Assembly: GCF_034377285.1 (NCBI RefSeq)
Contig: NZ_CP139715.1
Location: forward strand, 4,324,001 to 4,388,000
Source of the DNA: Thalassobaculum sp. OXR-137
Lineage (GTDB): Bacteria > Pseudomonadota > Alphaproteobacteria > Thalassobaculales > Thalassobaculaceae
Reading direction: 5' to 3'
Length of the DNA: 64,000 nt
Shown here: piece after piece, positions 30,809 through 39,265 of the stretch
Layout: the number at the start of each line of letters is the position of its first letter
Position numbering within the stretch: the stretch's first letter is position 1
Translations under genes and position numbers: made by a program
The notes under the pieces: model-generated
Told to the model about the DNA's origin: nothing
Seen by the model: the letters and a program-made list of their open reading frames with translations, nothing else
The model's database searches: none

Positions 30809-31753
30809 ATGCCCGAGACCTTCGCGGTTGCCGGGGCCGGCCTGATCGGCCGGGCCTGGGCCATCGTCTTCGCCCGCGCCGGCCATTCCGTGCGCCTATG
30901 GGACGGCAACCCCGAGGCGCTTGCCGCCTCGCTGCCGCTGCTGCGCGCCAATCTGGACGACCTGGAAGCCCAGGGCCTGATCGACAGTGCCGCGAACGTG
31001 GCGGCCCGGGTCACCGCGGTCGACACGCTCGGCGACGCGCTGGACGGCGCGCGCTGGATGCAGGAATGCATCGCCGAGACCGTGGAGGCCAAAGAGGGGC
31101 TGTTCGAGGAGGCCGACCGCTATGCCGAGCCGGACGCGATCCTCGCCTCATCCTCCTCCTCGATCACCGCGTCGAAATACACCGAGGCCCTGCCCGGCCG
31201 GCTGCGCTGCCTGGTCGCCCATCCGGTAAACCCGCCCTATCTCGTCCCGCTGGTCGAGCTCTGCCCCGCCCCCTGGACCGATCCCGCCGTGATCCAGCGC
31301 GCCCGCCAGGTCATGGACTCCGTCGGCATGGTGCCGGTGGCGGTGAACAAGGAGGTGGAGGGCTTCGTCCTCAACCGCCTGCAGGGCGCCCTCCTGGCCG
31401 AGGCCTTCAAGCTTGTGGCCGACGGGGTGATCTCCACCGACGACCTGGACAAGACGGTGAAGGACGGGCTCGGCCTGCGCTGGTCCTTCATGGGTCCGTT
31501 CGAGACCATCGACCTGAACGCCCCAGGCGGCATCGCCGACTACTGCGGACGCTACGGTCCGTTCTACGAGCGGCTGCAGGCCGAACAGGCCGAAGTCCGG
31601 GTCTGGGACGCGGACACGGTGAAGCGGATGGAGAGCGAGCGGCGCAAGCTGCTGGGTGCGGACGATCTCGGCAGCCGTCAGGTTTGGCGCGACCGGCGCC
31701 TGATGGCCCTGCTGAAGCACAAGCAGGCCGCCACCGACGACTTCGGCGGCTGA
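30809..31753 (+). CDS. 3-hydroxyacyl-CoA dehydrogenase family protein
   Basis: 314 residues. N-terminal Rossmann domain with GAGLIGRAWAIVFARAG near residue 9; SSSSSITASKY, AHPVNPPYLVPLVEL with the conserved His, and NKEVEGFVLNRLQGALLAEA lead into the C-terminal helical domain. Length and motifs suit the group that includes L-gulonate dehydrogenase, lambda-crystallin and carnitine 3-dehydrogenase rather than full fatty-acid oxidation enzymes. GAGGGAA precedes the start. The thioesterase gene 8 bases downstream fits carnitine breakdown, but this is not proven. Confidence 0.85.
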   Translation: MPETFAVAGAGLIGRAWAIVFARAGHSVRLWDGNPEALAASLPLLRANLDDLEAQGLIDSAANVAARVTAVDTLGDALDGARWMQECIAETVEAKEGLFEEADRYAEPDAILASSSSSITASKYTEALPGRLRCLVAHPVNPPYLVPLVELCPAPWTDPAVIQRARQVMDSVGMVPVAVNKEVEGFVLNRLQGALLAEAFKLVADGVISTDDLDKTVKDGLGLRWSFMGPFETIDLNAPGGIADYCGRYGPFYERLQAEQAEVRVWDADTVKRMESERRKLLGADDLGSRQVWRDRRLMALLKHKQAATDDFGG

Positions 31754-31760
31754 CGCAGCG

Positions 31761-32261
31761 ATGGACGACGCCCTGGACACCTCGCCGGCGGCCGTGCGCC
31801 GCCGGCTGACGATCTTCGACGCCGACCGCGCGGCCTACGGCATTCCCGAGGACTGGCAGTCCGGCATGGCCCGGCTGGTGGAATGGTCCGACGTGGACGC
31901 CTTCGCCCATGCCAACCACACGGCGTTTCTGCTGTGGTTCGAGGCGGCGCGGAACCTGTATCTGGAATCGATCGGCATCCCGCGCCACGCGGTCGACAAG
32001 CCTGGGCCGGTGATGATGACCCTCACCACCCGCTACCTGAAGCCGCTGGCCTATCACGACCCGGTCTTCGTCACCGCCAGGGTGAAGTCGATGCGCCGCA
32101 CCTCCTTCGTCATGGAGTATGCCGCCTGGGGCAAGGACGGCTGTGCCTGCACCTGCGAGGCGCTGCTGGTGCTGATGATCAACGCCACCGGCGAAAAGGT
32201 GGCGATCCCCGACGACGTGCGCGCGGCGATCCGCGCCCTCGACGCGCCGGAAGAGCAGTGA
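31761..32261 (+). CDS. Hotdog-fold acyl-CoA thioesterase
   Basis: 166 residues, 4-hydroxybenzoyl-CoA thioesterase type. The helix and catalytic region read VEWSDVDAFAHANHTAFLLWFEAARNLYLESIG, where the DxxxHxNN pattern is slightly changed to DAFAHANH. RYLKPLAYHDPVFVTARV is the following strand pair. It lies between two oxidoreductases of one strand with gaps of only 7 and 10 bases, so all three are probably one operon. Confidence 0.82.
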   Translation: MDDALDTSPAAVRRRLTIFDADRAAYGIPEDWQSGMARLVEWSDVDAFAHANHTAFLLWFEAARNLYLESIGIPRHAVDKPGPVMMTLTTRYLKPLAYHDPVFVTARVKSMRRTSFVMEYAAWGKDGCACTCEALLVLMINATGEKVAIPDDVRAAIRALDAPEEQ

Positions 32262-32271
32262 GGGCCCCCGC

Positions 32272-33060
32272 ATGACCGACGCTCCCCAGACCGCCCCTCA
32301 AACCCACATCGGCCGGGTGGCCGTCGTCACCGGCGGCGGCTCCGGCATCGGCCGGGCGATCGCCGAGGCGCTGGCCGCCGCCGGCGCCCTGGTCGCCGTG
32401 CTCGACGCCAACGGCAACGCGGCGGAGGAAACGGCGGGCGCCCTCGCCGGCGCGGGCCACAAGGCCATGGCCGTGACCTGCGACGTCGCCCGCTGGGAGG
32501 ATGTGGAGGCCGCCGCGCGCGAGGTGGAAGCCGGGCTCGGCGTGGCGGAGATCCTGGTCAACAATGCCGGCATCTCGCCCAAGCACGCGGGCAAGCCGGC
32601 GCCGACCCTGGAGATGGACCCGGCGGAATGGGCCCATGTGCTGTCGGTGAACCTGACCGGCGCGTTCCACGGGGTCCGGGCCTTCGGGCCGGGCATGGTG
32701 GCGCGCGGCTGGGGCTCGATCGTCAACCAGTCCTCGGTCTCGGCCAAGCGGCATCTGACCTTCGTCGGCGTGCACTACCCGGCGAGCAAGGCCGGGCTGA
32801 TCGGCATGACCAAACAGCTCGCCGGCGAGCTCGGGCCGTCGAACATCAACGTGAACGCCCTGGCGCCGGGCCGGATCGAGACCCCGCTGATGCGCGGGGT
32901 CGATCCGGCGGTGAACGAGGCGGCGCGGCTGGACACCCCGATGCGCCGGCTGGGGCAGCCGGAGGACGTGGCGTCGGCGGCGCTGTACCTGACCTCGGAG
33001 GCCGGGCATTTCGTGACCGGCCAGGTGCTGGACGTGGCCGGCGGCTGGATGATGTCCTGA
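32272..33060 (+). CDS. Short-chain dehydrogenase/reductase, 3-oxoacyl reductase-like
   Basis: 262 residues. TGGGSGIGRAIA at residue 20, NNAGIS near 100, catalytic Ser-Tyr-Lys in NQSSVSAKRHLTFVGVHYPASKAG, and the end MRRLGQPEDVASAALYLTSE with VLDVAGGWMM are those of FabG-like enzymes. It is the third gene of a dehydrogenase-thioesterase-SDR cassette. The substrate is unknown. Confidence 0.88.
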   Translation: MTDAPQTAPQTHIGRVAVVTGGGSGIGRAIAEALAAAGALVAVLDANGNAAEETAGALAGAGHKAMAVTCDVARWEDVEAAAREVEAGLGVAEILVNNAGISPKHAGKPAPTLEMDPAEWAHVLSVNLTGAFHGVRAFGPGMVARGWGSIVNQSSVSAKRHLTFVGVHYPASKAGLIGMTKQLAGELGPSNINVNALAPGRIETPLMRGVDPAVNEAARLDTPMRRLGQPEDVASAALYLTSEAGHFVTGQVLDVAGGWMMS

Positions 33061-33097
33061 CGCAAGTCAGGATCAAGCCGCTCCCAGCCCCACCCTA

Positions 33098-33150
33098 CCC
33101 GTCATCCCGGACAACCCCGGGCTCGACCCGGGGCTGTCCGGGATGACGGG
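33098..33150. repeat. GTCATCCCGG-type palindromic repeat
   Basis: A 53-base near-perfect palindrome: CCCGTCATCCCGGACA and TGTCCGGGATGACGGG form the outer arms and ACCCCGGG / CCCGGGG the inner arms around CTCGA. It shares the GTCATCCCGG core with the pair at 19089-19205. It sits between the convergent SDR and amn genes and can act as terminator for both. Confidence 0.85.
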
Positions 33151-33176
33151 CGTGTGGACGCTTATGGGAACGCGCC

Positions 33177-34646
33177 CTACTGCAGCGGCACCTCGTTGAA
33201 GCTCCGCAGCTTGCGGGAGTGCAGTTTCTCCGGCGGCAACCCGCGCAGGATCTCCATGGCGCGGAAGCCGATGTCCAGGTGCTGGGCCACCTGGCGGCGG
33301 TAGAAGTCGTCTGCCATGCCCGGGAGCTTCAGCTCGCCATGCAGCGGCTTGTCCGACACGCAGAGCAGCGTCCCGTAGGGCACCCGCATGCGGAAGCCGT
33401 TGGCCGCCACCGTCGCACTCTCCATGTCCAGGGCGATCGCCCGCGACAGGCTGAGCGCGCGGTCCGGCTCGCGCTGGTCGCGCAGTTCCCAGTTCCGGTT
33501 GTCAGTGGAGGCGACTGTGCCGGTGCGCATGATCCGCTTCACCCCGATCGCGTCGAGCCCGGTGATGTCGGCCACCGCCTGTTCCAGGGCGAGCTGCACC
33601 TCGGCCAGGGCCGGGATCGGGACCCACACCGGCAGGTCGGCGTCGAGCACGTGATCGTCGCGGTGATAGGCATGGGCCAGCACGTAGTCGCCCAGCCGCT
33701 GCATGTTCCGCAGCCCCGCGCAGTGGCCCAGCATCAGCCAGACGTTGGGGCGCAGCACGGCCACATGGTCGGTGATCGTCTTCGCGTTGGACGGGCCGAC
33801 GCCGATATTGACCATGGTGATGCCCTGATGCCCGTCGCGCACCAGATGGTAGGCCGGCATCTGCGGCGCGCGGGAGGCGGGCGCCCCCAGAGCCGTGCCG
33901 TCCGGCCGGAGCACCCGGTCGCCCGGCTCCACGAAGGCGGTGTAGCCGCTGCCCTTCTGCTGCACCAGCTCCTCGGCCCGCTGGATGAAGCCGTCGATAT
34001 AGACTTGGTAGTTGGTGAACAGGACGTAGTTCTGGAAATGCTCCGCCGAGGTGCCGCAATAGTGCCGCAGGCGGTGCAGCGAGTAGTCGACCCGCGGGGC
34101 GGTGAACAGCGCCAGGGGCAGCGCCCCGCTCGGCGTGTGATCGACCTCTCCGTTGACGATGCAGTCGTCCATCACCCGCAGGGACGGCATGTCGAAATGC
34201 CGCTTCAGCCGGGACATCGCCGCCCCGTCGAAGCCGTCGCCGACCTTCATGCCGTCGGGAAAGGCGAAGGGCAGCGGGATCGGCAGATCGGACAGCCCGA
34301 CCTCCAGCGGCCGGCGGTGGTTTTCCAGGATGGCGCCGACCTGCTTGGTCAGGTGTGTCTTGAACAGGTCGATGCGGGTGAAGGTCCCCTCGTAGACCCC
34401 GGCCTCGTCGGCGAAGCCGAAGGCGCCGGTGGAGAGCGGGCCGACGTCGTCGTCGGTCACCGTCAGGCGCACCATGGGATAGGTGGCCCGCACCCGGCCC
34501 TGCATGGTGCCGGCCTCGAAGCTGTGGAACGCCGCCTGCAGCCGCTCGGTCTCGGCGCGATAGAGCCGGTCCAGTTCCTCCACCACGCCCTCGGCGGAGT
34601 CGAAGGCCCGCATCCGCGCTGCTGCCGGGTCGCCGCTGGAGCTCAT
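33177..34646 (-). CDS. amn: AMP nucleosidase
   Basis: 489 residues, close to the 484 of E. coli Amn. Splits AMP into adenine and ribose 5-phosphate. The N-terminal domain is family specific (YRAETERLQAAFHSF, ATYPMVRLTV, HFDMPSLRVMDD); the C-terminal nucleoside phosphorylase-like domain has YHLVRDGHQGITMVNIGVGPSNAKTITDHVAVLRP, MLGHCAGLR, DYVLAHAYHRDDHVLD and ALDMESATVAANGFR. The ATG at 34646 follows GGGAGG. It is divergent from the CinA-like gene. Confidence 0.95.
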   Translation of the reverse strand: MSSSGDPAAARMRAFDSAEGVVEELDRLYRAETERLQAAFHSFEAGTMQGRVRATYPMVRLTVTDDDVGPLSTGAFGFADEAGVYEGTFTRIDLFKTHLTKQVGAILENHRRPLEVGLSDLPIPLPFAFPDGMKVGDGFDGAAMSRLKRHFDMPSLRVMDDCIVNGEVDHTPSGALPLALFTAPRVDYSLHRLRHYCGTSAEHFQNYVLFTNYQVYIDGFIQRAEELVQQKGSGYTAFVEPGDRVLRPDGTALGAPASRAPQMPAYHLVRDGHQGITMVNIGVGPSNAKTITDHVAVLRPNVWLMLGHCAGLRNMQRLGDYVLAHAYHRDDHVLDADLPVWVPIPALAEVQLALEQAVADITGLDAIGVKRIMRTGTVASTDNRNWELRDQREPDRALSLSRAIALDMESATVAANGFRMRVPYGTLLCVSDKPLHGELKLPGMADDFYRRQVAQHLDIGFRAMEILRGLPPEKLHSRKLRSFNEVPLQ

Positions 34647-34746
34647 CGCATCCTCCCTGCGCTTGCCCGTCGCCATATTCCTGCCGCGCGGGTAGCATTG
34701 CCTGATCATAGAGATAGCGCGATTCCAGACGCAACGGGAGGACAGG

Positions 34747-35241
34747 ATGGGCGAGTTGGGCAGGCTTGGCGAGACGGCGGGCCGGCTGCTGCGGGCACGG
34801 GGCGAGACCATCGCCGTGGCCGAGTCCTCCAGCGGCGGACTGATCTCCTCCTGCCTGCTGGCGGTACCGGGAGCCTCGACCTATTTCGTCGCCGGCGGGG
34901 TGATCTACACCCACAAGGCCCGCGAAATGTTCACCGATATCGAGTTCAAGCAGCATCCGGGCATGCGCTCCTCCTCCGAGCCCTATGCCGCTTTGCTGGC
35001 CGAGACCATGCGGCGGCGGATGGAGACCACCTGGGGCCTGGCGGAGACCGGGGCGGCCGGGCCGCAGGGCAACCGCTATGGCGATGCCGCCGGCCATACC
35101 TGCATCGCGCTTTCCGGCCCGGTGACCCGGGTCTTCACCCTCGAGACCGCCAGCCGGGATCGCGAGGCGAACATGTGGCGGTTCACCGAGGCGGCGCTGG
35201 ACGCGCTGGTGGAAGCGCTCGACCAGCCGATGACCGCCTGA
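34747..35241 (+). CDS. CinA C-terminal-type nicotinamide-nucleotide amidohydrolase
   Basis: 164 residues, the stand-alone CinA/PncC domain. Motifs AVAESSSGGLISSCLLAVPGAS, YFVAGGVIYTHKAREM and GLAETGAAGPQGNRYGDAAGHTCIAL match, with catalytic Ser in the ESSSGG loop. PncC recycles nicotinamide mononucleotide to nicotinate mononucleotide. Members of this subgroup differ from E. coli PncC, so activity on NMN is inferred. It is followed after 9 bases by zntB. Confidence 0.82.
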   Translation: MGELGRLGETAGRLLRARGETIAVAESSSGGLISSCLLAVPGASTYFVAGGVIYTHKAREMFTDIEFKQHPGMRSSSEPYAALLAETMRRRMETTWGLAETGAAGPQGNRYGDAAGHTCIALSGPVTRVFTLETASRDREANMWRFTEAALDALVEALDQPMTA

Positions 35242-35250
35242 GCGTCGCCC

Positions 35251-36201
35251 ATGACCGCCCTGCTGCGCGCCTACGATATCACGCCCGACGGCCGCGCCAC
35301 TCCCCTGGGTGCCGACGACCTCGCCCGGCCAGTGCCCGAGGGGGCCTGGCGCTGGGTGAACCTGCTGCGCACCGAGGCCGATGTGGCCGAGATACTGACC
35401 ACCCTCGGCCTGCCCGACGCGGCGATCGAGGCCTTGCTGGTGGAGGAGACCCGGCCGCGCGCCTGGAACGTGGGCGGCCGCACCCTGATGGTGCTGCGCG
35501 GCGTGAACCTGAACGAGGAGGTCGGCGATCACCCGCTGATCGCCCTGCGCATGAGCGTGTCGGAGCGCAAGGTCGTGACCTGCCGCAAGTTCCGCTTCCG
35601 CGCGTTGGAGGATCTGGTGAACCGCTGCGCGGCGGGGACCGCGCCGCCCTCCCCGGCCGCCTTCGTCACCGACCTGATCGAGGGCCTGTCGAACCGGTTC
35701 GACGCGAGGATCATCGAACTGGACAACCGGCTGGAGGCGATCGATACGGCGACCGGACCAAACCGCGAGGACGACCTCGCCGCCCTGCGCCGGGACCTGC
35801 TGCCGCTCGGCCGGTTCATGACGCCCCAGCGCGAGGCGCTGAGCCGGCTCGGCCACATCGCCCAGGGCTGGACGACGCCGGAAGATCTGGCAGCCATCGC
35901 CGATTGCGAGAACGAGTTCGTGCGCCAGATCGAGCATCTGCGAGAGATCGAGAGCCAGGCCGCCCTGCTGCGCGACGATCTGGCGGCGGAGACGGCGGCC
36001 ACCCAGGCGCGCCACACCTACCTGATCACCATCCTGGCCGCGTTGTTCGTGCCGCTGAGCTTCATCACCGGCCTGCTCGGCATGAACGTGGCCGGCATCC
36101 CGGGGGCGGACACGCCCTATGCGTTCCTGCTGGTGCTGCTGCTGATGGGCGGCAGCTTCCTCGCCGGCATCGGTCTGCTGAAATGGCGGGGCTGGATTTA
36201 G
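35251..36201 (+). CDS. zntB: CorA family transporter, ZntB-like
   Basis: 316 residues. A long cytoplasmic, mostly helical domain precedes two C-terminal membrane segments: TYLITILAALFVPLSFITGLLG with the signature GMN, and YAFLLVLLLMGGSFLAGIGLL. The final GWI and the N-terminal LLRAYDITPDGRATPL are ZntB-like rather than magnesium CorA. It would move zinc or other divalent cations. No metal regulator is nearby. Confidence 0.83.
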   Translation: MTALLRAYDITPDGRATPLGADDLARPVPEGAWRWVNLLRTEADVAEILTTLGLPDAAIEALLVEETRPRAWNVGGRTLMVLRGVNLNEEVGDHPLIALRMSVSERKVVTCRKFRFRALEDLVNRCAAGTAPPSPAAFVTDLIEGLSNRFDARIIELDNRLEAIDTATGPNREDDLAALRRDLLPLGRFMTPQREALSRLGHIAQGWTTPEDLAAIADCENEFVRQIEHLREIESQAALLRDDLAAETAATQARHTYLITILAALFVPLSFITGLLGMNVAGIPGADTPYAFLLVLLLMGGSFLAGIGLLKWRGWI

Positions 36202-36245
36202 GGCGGTATCTCCCTCGTTCTCCTTCCATCCTCCCCTCTCTCTCT

Positions 36246-36345
36246 CCGACTTCCTGGACGCGCCAGCGATCCAGGATCGTGTCCCGAACCCTTGCACCAG
36301 AATCCTGGATCAACCGGCCTGCCGGCCGGCCGTCCAGGAAGTCGG
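36246..36345. repeat. 100-base nested inverted repeat
   Basis: Outer arms CCGACTTCCTGGACG (36246-36260) and CGTCCAGGAAGTCGG (36331-36345) are perfect over 15 bases. Inner arms GATCCAGGAT (36268-36277) and ATCCTGGATC (36302-36311) are perfect over 10. It fills the gap between the convergent zntB and hydroxyacid dehydrogenase genes and may serve as a two-way terminator or be a small mobile repeat. Confidence 0.85.
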
Positions 36346-36368
36346 CTAGAGCTAGGTAAGGAGGAACC

Positions 36369-37334
36369 TCACAACTCGATCTTGTTCTCCAGGCTGTCGC
36401 CGCCGGCGAAGCGGACGGCGTTGGCGAACATCTCGCGGAATTTGCGGCGCATGATGTCCTGGGTGCCCGGCGCGTTGTGCGGGGTGAGGACCACGTTGCG
36501 GAACTTGGCGAAGGGCGACGGCCCAACCACCGGCTCGATCTCGAATACGTCGAGGCCCGCGCCGCCCAGATGCCCGCTTTCCAGCGCCTCCAGCAGGGCC
36601 GGCTCGGCCACCACCGGACCGCGGGCGCAGTTGATCAGGATCGCCCCCGGCTTCATCGCCGCGAATTGCGGCTTGTCGATCATGTGATGGGACAGCTCGG
36701 TCAGCGGCAGGTGCAGCGTGATGAAGTCGCTGGTGGAGATCAGCTCCTCGAAGCTCACCCGGGTGACCCGCAGGTCGTGCTCCACCGCCGGGTCCATGTC
36801 CAGCAGGTCGTGATAGACCACGTCGCAGTCGAACGGGACCAGGCGCTTGGCCACCTGCTTGCCGATCCGGCCGAGGCCGACGATGCCCACCCGCGAGCCG
36901 CCGAGACCCCGAGCCTCCGCCCGGAAGGTGTTGGAATGCCAACGCCCGGCCCGCAGCTCGCTGTCCTGGAACGCGAGCCGACGGCCGGTCGCCAGCATCA
37001 TCATCAGCGCGTGCTCGGCCACGCCCTCGGGCGTGCCGCCGGGTGTGATCGCCAGCGGGATCTGCCGGTCGCGGATCGCCTTGGTCGCCACCGTGTCGTG
37101 GTACCCCACCCCCTGGTGCAGCACGAGACGCAGCTTCGGCGCGGCGGCCACGTCCGCCTCGGTCAGACGCCGGGCGCCGACCATGATGACCTCCGCCTCC
37201 GCCAGCTTCGCCGCCAGCTCCGCCGGGTCGTCGCTGTCGAGGTAATCTACGGTGAAACCCTCGGGTTTCTCGCCCTCGATCAAAGACCGCAGCTTGTCGT
37301 CGGCGGGCACGAAGTAGAGGATGCGGGAAGTCAT
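36369..37334 (-). CDS. D-2-hydroxyacid dehydrogenase family protein
   Basis: 321 residues, NAD-dependent. The Rossmann motif VGIVGLGRIGKQVAKRL lies near residue 150. The active-site Arg is in LINCARGPVVAE, Glu in LDVFEIEP and His in LTPHNAPGT. YHDTVATKAI and TPGGTPEGVAEHALMMMLA belong to phosphoglycerate dehydrogenase-like enzymes. The ATG at 37334 is the natural N-terminus; an open frame continues upstream over the TauD gene and is not coding. The substrate is unknown. It is divergent from the dioxygenase gene, 57 bases away. Confidence 0.87.
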   Translation of the reverse strand: MTSRILYFVPADDKLRSLIEGEKPEGFTVDYLDSDDPAELAAKLAEAEVIMVGARRLTEADVAAAPKLRLVLHQGVGYHDTVATKAIRDRQIPLAITPGGTPEGVAEHALMMMLATGRRLAFQDSELRAGRWHSNTFRAEARGLGGSRVGIVGLGRIGKQVAKRLVPFDCDVVYHDLLDMDPAVEHDLRVTRVSFEELISTSDFITLHLPLTELSHHMIDKPQFAAMKPGAILINCARGPVVAEPALLEALESGHLGGAGLDVFEIEPVVGPSPFAKFRNVVLTPHNAPGTQDIMRRKFREMFANAVRFAGGDSLENKIEL

Positions 37335-37391
37335 AAAGCGTCTCCGGAGTAAGGGGATGCGCGATCCTATCGAGGAAAAGGGAGAATTGTC

Positions 37392-38246
37392 ATGACCCTG
37401 TCTTTGCGGCGCCTGAACCCGGTGATCGGGACGGAGATCAGCGGCATTCAGGTCACGCGCGACCTGGGCGACAATGCGTTCGGCGAGCTGTATCAGGCCT
37501 GGCTCGACAGCGGCGGGCTGCTGGTCCTGCGCGACCAGGAGCTCGAACCGGAGGACCAGATCGCCTTCTCGCAGCGCTTCGGCGAGCTGGACCCGCTGAA
37601 GGGCCAGACGGTGGAGCCCTACCTGCTGCCGGGCCATCCGGAGATCTACCGGGTCTCCAACAAGGTCAAGGACGGCCAGAAGCTCGGCCGGCAGCGCGCC
37701 GGCACCTACTGGCATTCCGACAACAGCCACAAGGAGCGCGCCGCCAAGTGCTCGCTGCTCTACGGCATCGAGGTGCCGGAATATGGCGGCGACACCCAGT
37801 TCGCGGCGATGACCAAGGCCTGGGACGAGCTGTCCCCGACCTTCCAGAAGATGATCGAGGGCCTGCGCTGCGTGCACGATTTCGAGAAGGCCAAGTCCGG
37901 CAGCTTCAAGAACGAGACCGTCACCGACAGTCACCTGCAGGCCACCCCGGCGCTCAGCCACCCGCTGGTCCGCACCCACCCCGAGACCGGCCGCAAGTGC
38001 CTGTTTCTCAATGCCGGCGTGGTGACCCATATCGAGGGCATGTCGGTGGAGGAGAGCCAGCCGATCCTCGACTACCTCTACAAGCACTGCACCCGGCCGG
38101 AATTCGTCTACCGCCACCAGTGGCGCAAGGGCGACCTGTTGGTCTGGGACAACCGCTCGACCATGCACTACGCCGTGGCAGATTACGACGGCGTCGGCGA
38201 CCGCTACATGCACCGCACCACGGTGTTCGGCGACCGCCCGGTCTGA
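37392..38246 (+). CDS. TauD/TfdA family 2-oxoglutarate dioxygenase
   Basis: 284 residues. The N-terminal PVIGTEISGIQVTRDL is typical of the family. Iron ligands are His and Asp in GTYWHSDNSHKE and His in DNRSTMHYA; the 2-oxoglutarate-binding Arg is in YMHRTTVFGD. The SD GGGAGAA precedes the ATG. Members use taurine, aryloxy acids or other small acids, so the substrate cannot be named. The divergent 2-hydroxyacid dehydrogenase may act on a product. Confidence 0.87.
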   Translation: MTLSLRRLNPVIGTEISGIQVTRDLGDNAFGELYQAWLDSGGLLVLRDQELEPEDQIAFSQRFGELDPLKGQTVEPYLLPGHPEIYRVSNKVKDGQKLGRQRAGTYWHSDNSHKERAAKCSLLYGIEVPEYGGDTQFAAMTKAWDELSPTFQKMIEGLRCVHDFEKAKSGSFKNETVTDSHLQATPALSHPLVRTHPETGRKCLFLNAGVVTHIEGMSVEESQPILDYLYKHCTRPEFVYRHQWRKGDLLVWDNRSTMHYAVADYDGVGDRYMHRTTVFGDRPV

Positions 38247-38261
38247 CCGAAACCCGCGCTG

Positions 38262-38305
38262 CCGGCGCGTAAGCGCGCGCTTACGCGGGCGCCTTTACGC
38301 GCCGG
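38262..38305. promoter_or_regulatory. Compound palindrome with alternative hairpins
   Basis: A perfect 20-base palindrome (GCGTAAGCGCGCGCTTACGC, 38267-38286) shares its left half with a second stem, CCGGCGCGTAA (38262-38272) with TTACGCGCCGG (38295-38305). Only one can form at a time. It lies between the dioxygenase stop and the PepSY gene, 86 bases before the latter, so it could end the first transcript or hold operators for the second. Confidence 0.75.
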
Positions 38306-38390
38306 TGCGATGGCGGAGCGGCGTTCGGAAGGACAGCTTGGCGGGACCGACACAAGGCGTGTCTGCCCGTACCCAAGCTGGAGAAAACCG

Positions 38391-38654
38391 ATGATCCGAA
38401 CCGCCCTTCTGGCCGCCCTCTTCGCCGCCGTCATCACCACCGCCGGCCTCGCCTCCGACCTGACCCCCGGCACCGTCCTGGGCACGACACCGGAAGCGGC
38501 CGCCGCCGCCCTCACCAAGGCGGGCTACACCGTGCAGAAGCAGGAGCGCGAGCACGGCCGCATCGAGATCAAGGCGACCCGCGACGGCAAGCGCTACGAG
38601 ATCAAGGTGGACGAGACCACCGGTGCCGTAACCGCCATCGAGCTCGACGACTGA
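38391..38654 (+). CDS. Secreted PepSY domain protein
   Basis: 87 residues. A signal peptide (LLAALFAAVITTAGLAS) ends near residue 22. The rest is one PepSY domain: ALTKAGYTVQKQEREHGRIEIKATRDGKRYEIKVDETTGAVTAIELDD. Such periplasmic domains are found with cytochrome b561-type proteins and are thought to bind or inhibit partners. The stop overlaps the cytochrome gene start as TGATG, so the two are translationally coupled. Confidence 0.87.
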   Translation: MIRTALLAALFAAVITTAGLASDLTPGTVLGTTPEAAAAALTKAGYTVQKQEREHGRIEIKATRDGKRYEIKVDETTGAVTAIELDD

Positions 38655-39265
38655 TGGCCGCCGCCGAACCCATCGCGGCATCGGGTCCCGTCTGGGACCC
38701 GATCGTCCGCATCACCCATTGGACCGTGGCCGCCGCCATCGTCATCAACGGCCTGATCGACGAGGGCGGATCGACCCTGCATATCTGGATCGGCTATGGC
38801 GCGCTGGCCATGCTGGTTCTGCGCCTGCTCTGGGGATTCATCGGACCGGTGGAGGCGCGCTTCTCCTCCTTCCCGTTCAGCATCTCCGGCGCGGTCGATC
38901 ACCTGACCAACGTCTTCACCGGCCACCACAAGACCCACCGCTCGCATAATCCGGCGGGCAGCGTCATGGTCTATGCACTCTGGGGCATGCTGACCGTGAC
39001 TGCCGCGACCGGCGTGATCCTGGAAACCGAGCCTTTCCCGACCGAGCACCGGCAGGAGGTCTCCGTCCAGATCGACAGCCACGAGGACGGGGAGGAGAAC
39101 GAGTTGGAGGAGATCGTCGAGGAGACCCACGAGATCGCCGCCAACCTGCTGCTGATCCTGGCCGCCCTGCACGTCGCCGGCGTGGCGGTGGAACAGCGGC
39201 TTTCCGGCCGGAACTTGGTTCGTGGCATGATACGCGGCCAGTCGACCCGCCGGAGCGCCGAGTGA
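38654..39265 (+). CDS. Cytochrome b561-type membrane protein
   Basis: 203 residues with about four membrane helices. Likely haem-ligating histidines lie in RITHWTVAAAIVI (His22), STLHIWIGYG (His43) and the last helix LLILAALHVAGVAVE. A strongly acidic stretch (HEDGEENELEEIVEETHE) stands between helices 3 and 4. It probably passes electrons across the inner membrane between quinone and a periplasmic partner. It is coupled with the PepSY gene before it and the LuxR gene after it (GTGA overlap). Confidence 0.86.
   Translation: MAAAEPIAASGPVWDPIVRITHWTVAAAIVINGLIDEGGSTLHIWIGYGALAMLVLRLLWGFIGPVEARFSSFPFSISGAVDHLTNVFTGHHKTHRSHNPAGSVMVYALWGMLTVTAATGVILETEPFPTEHRQEVSVQIDSHEDGEENELEEIVEETHEIAANLLLILAALHVAGVAVEQRLSGRNLVRGMIRGQSTRRSAE

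Noticed and set aside
33219-36359. Plus-strand open frame of over 1000 codons across amn, the CinA-like gene and zntB
   Set aside because: It covers one antisense and two sense genes in other frames, each with clear family motifs. No domain is seen in it.
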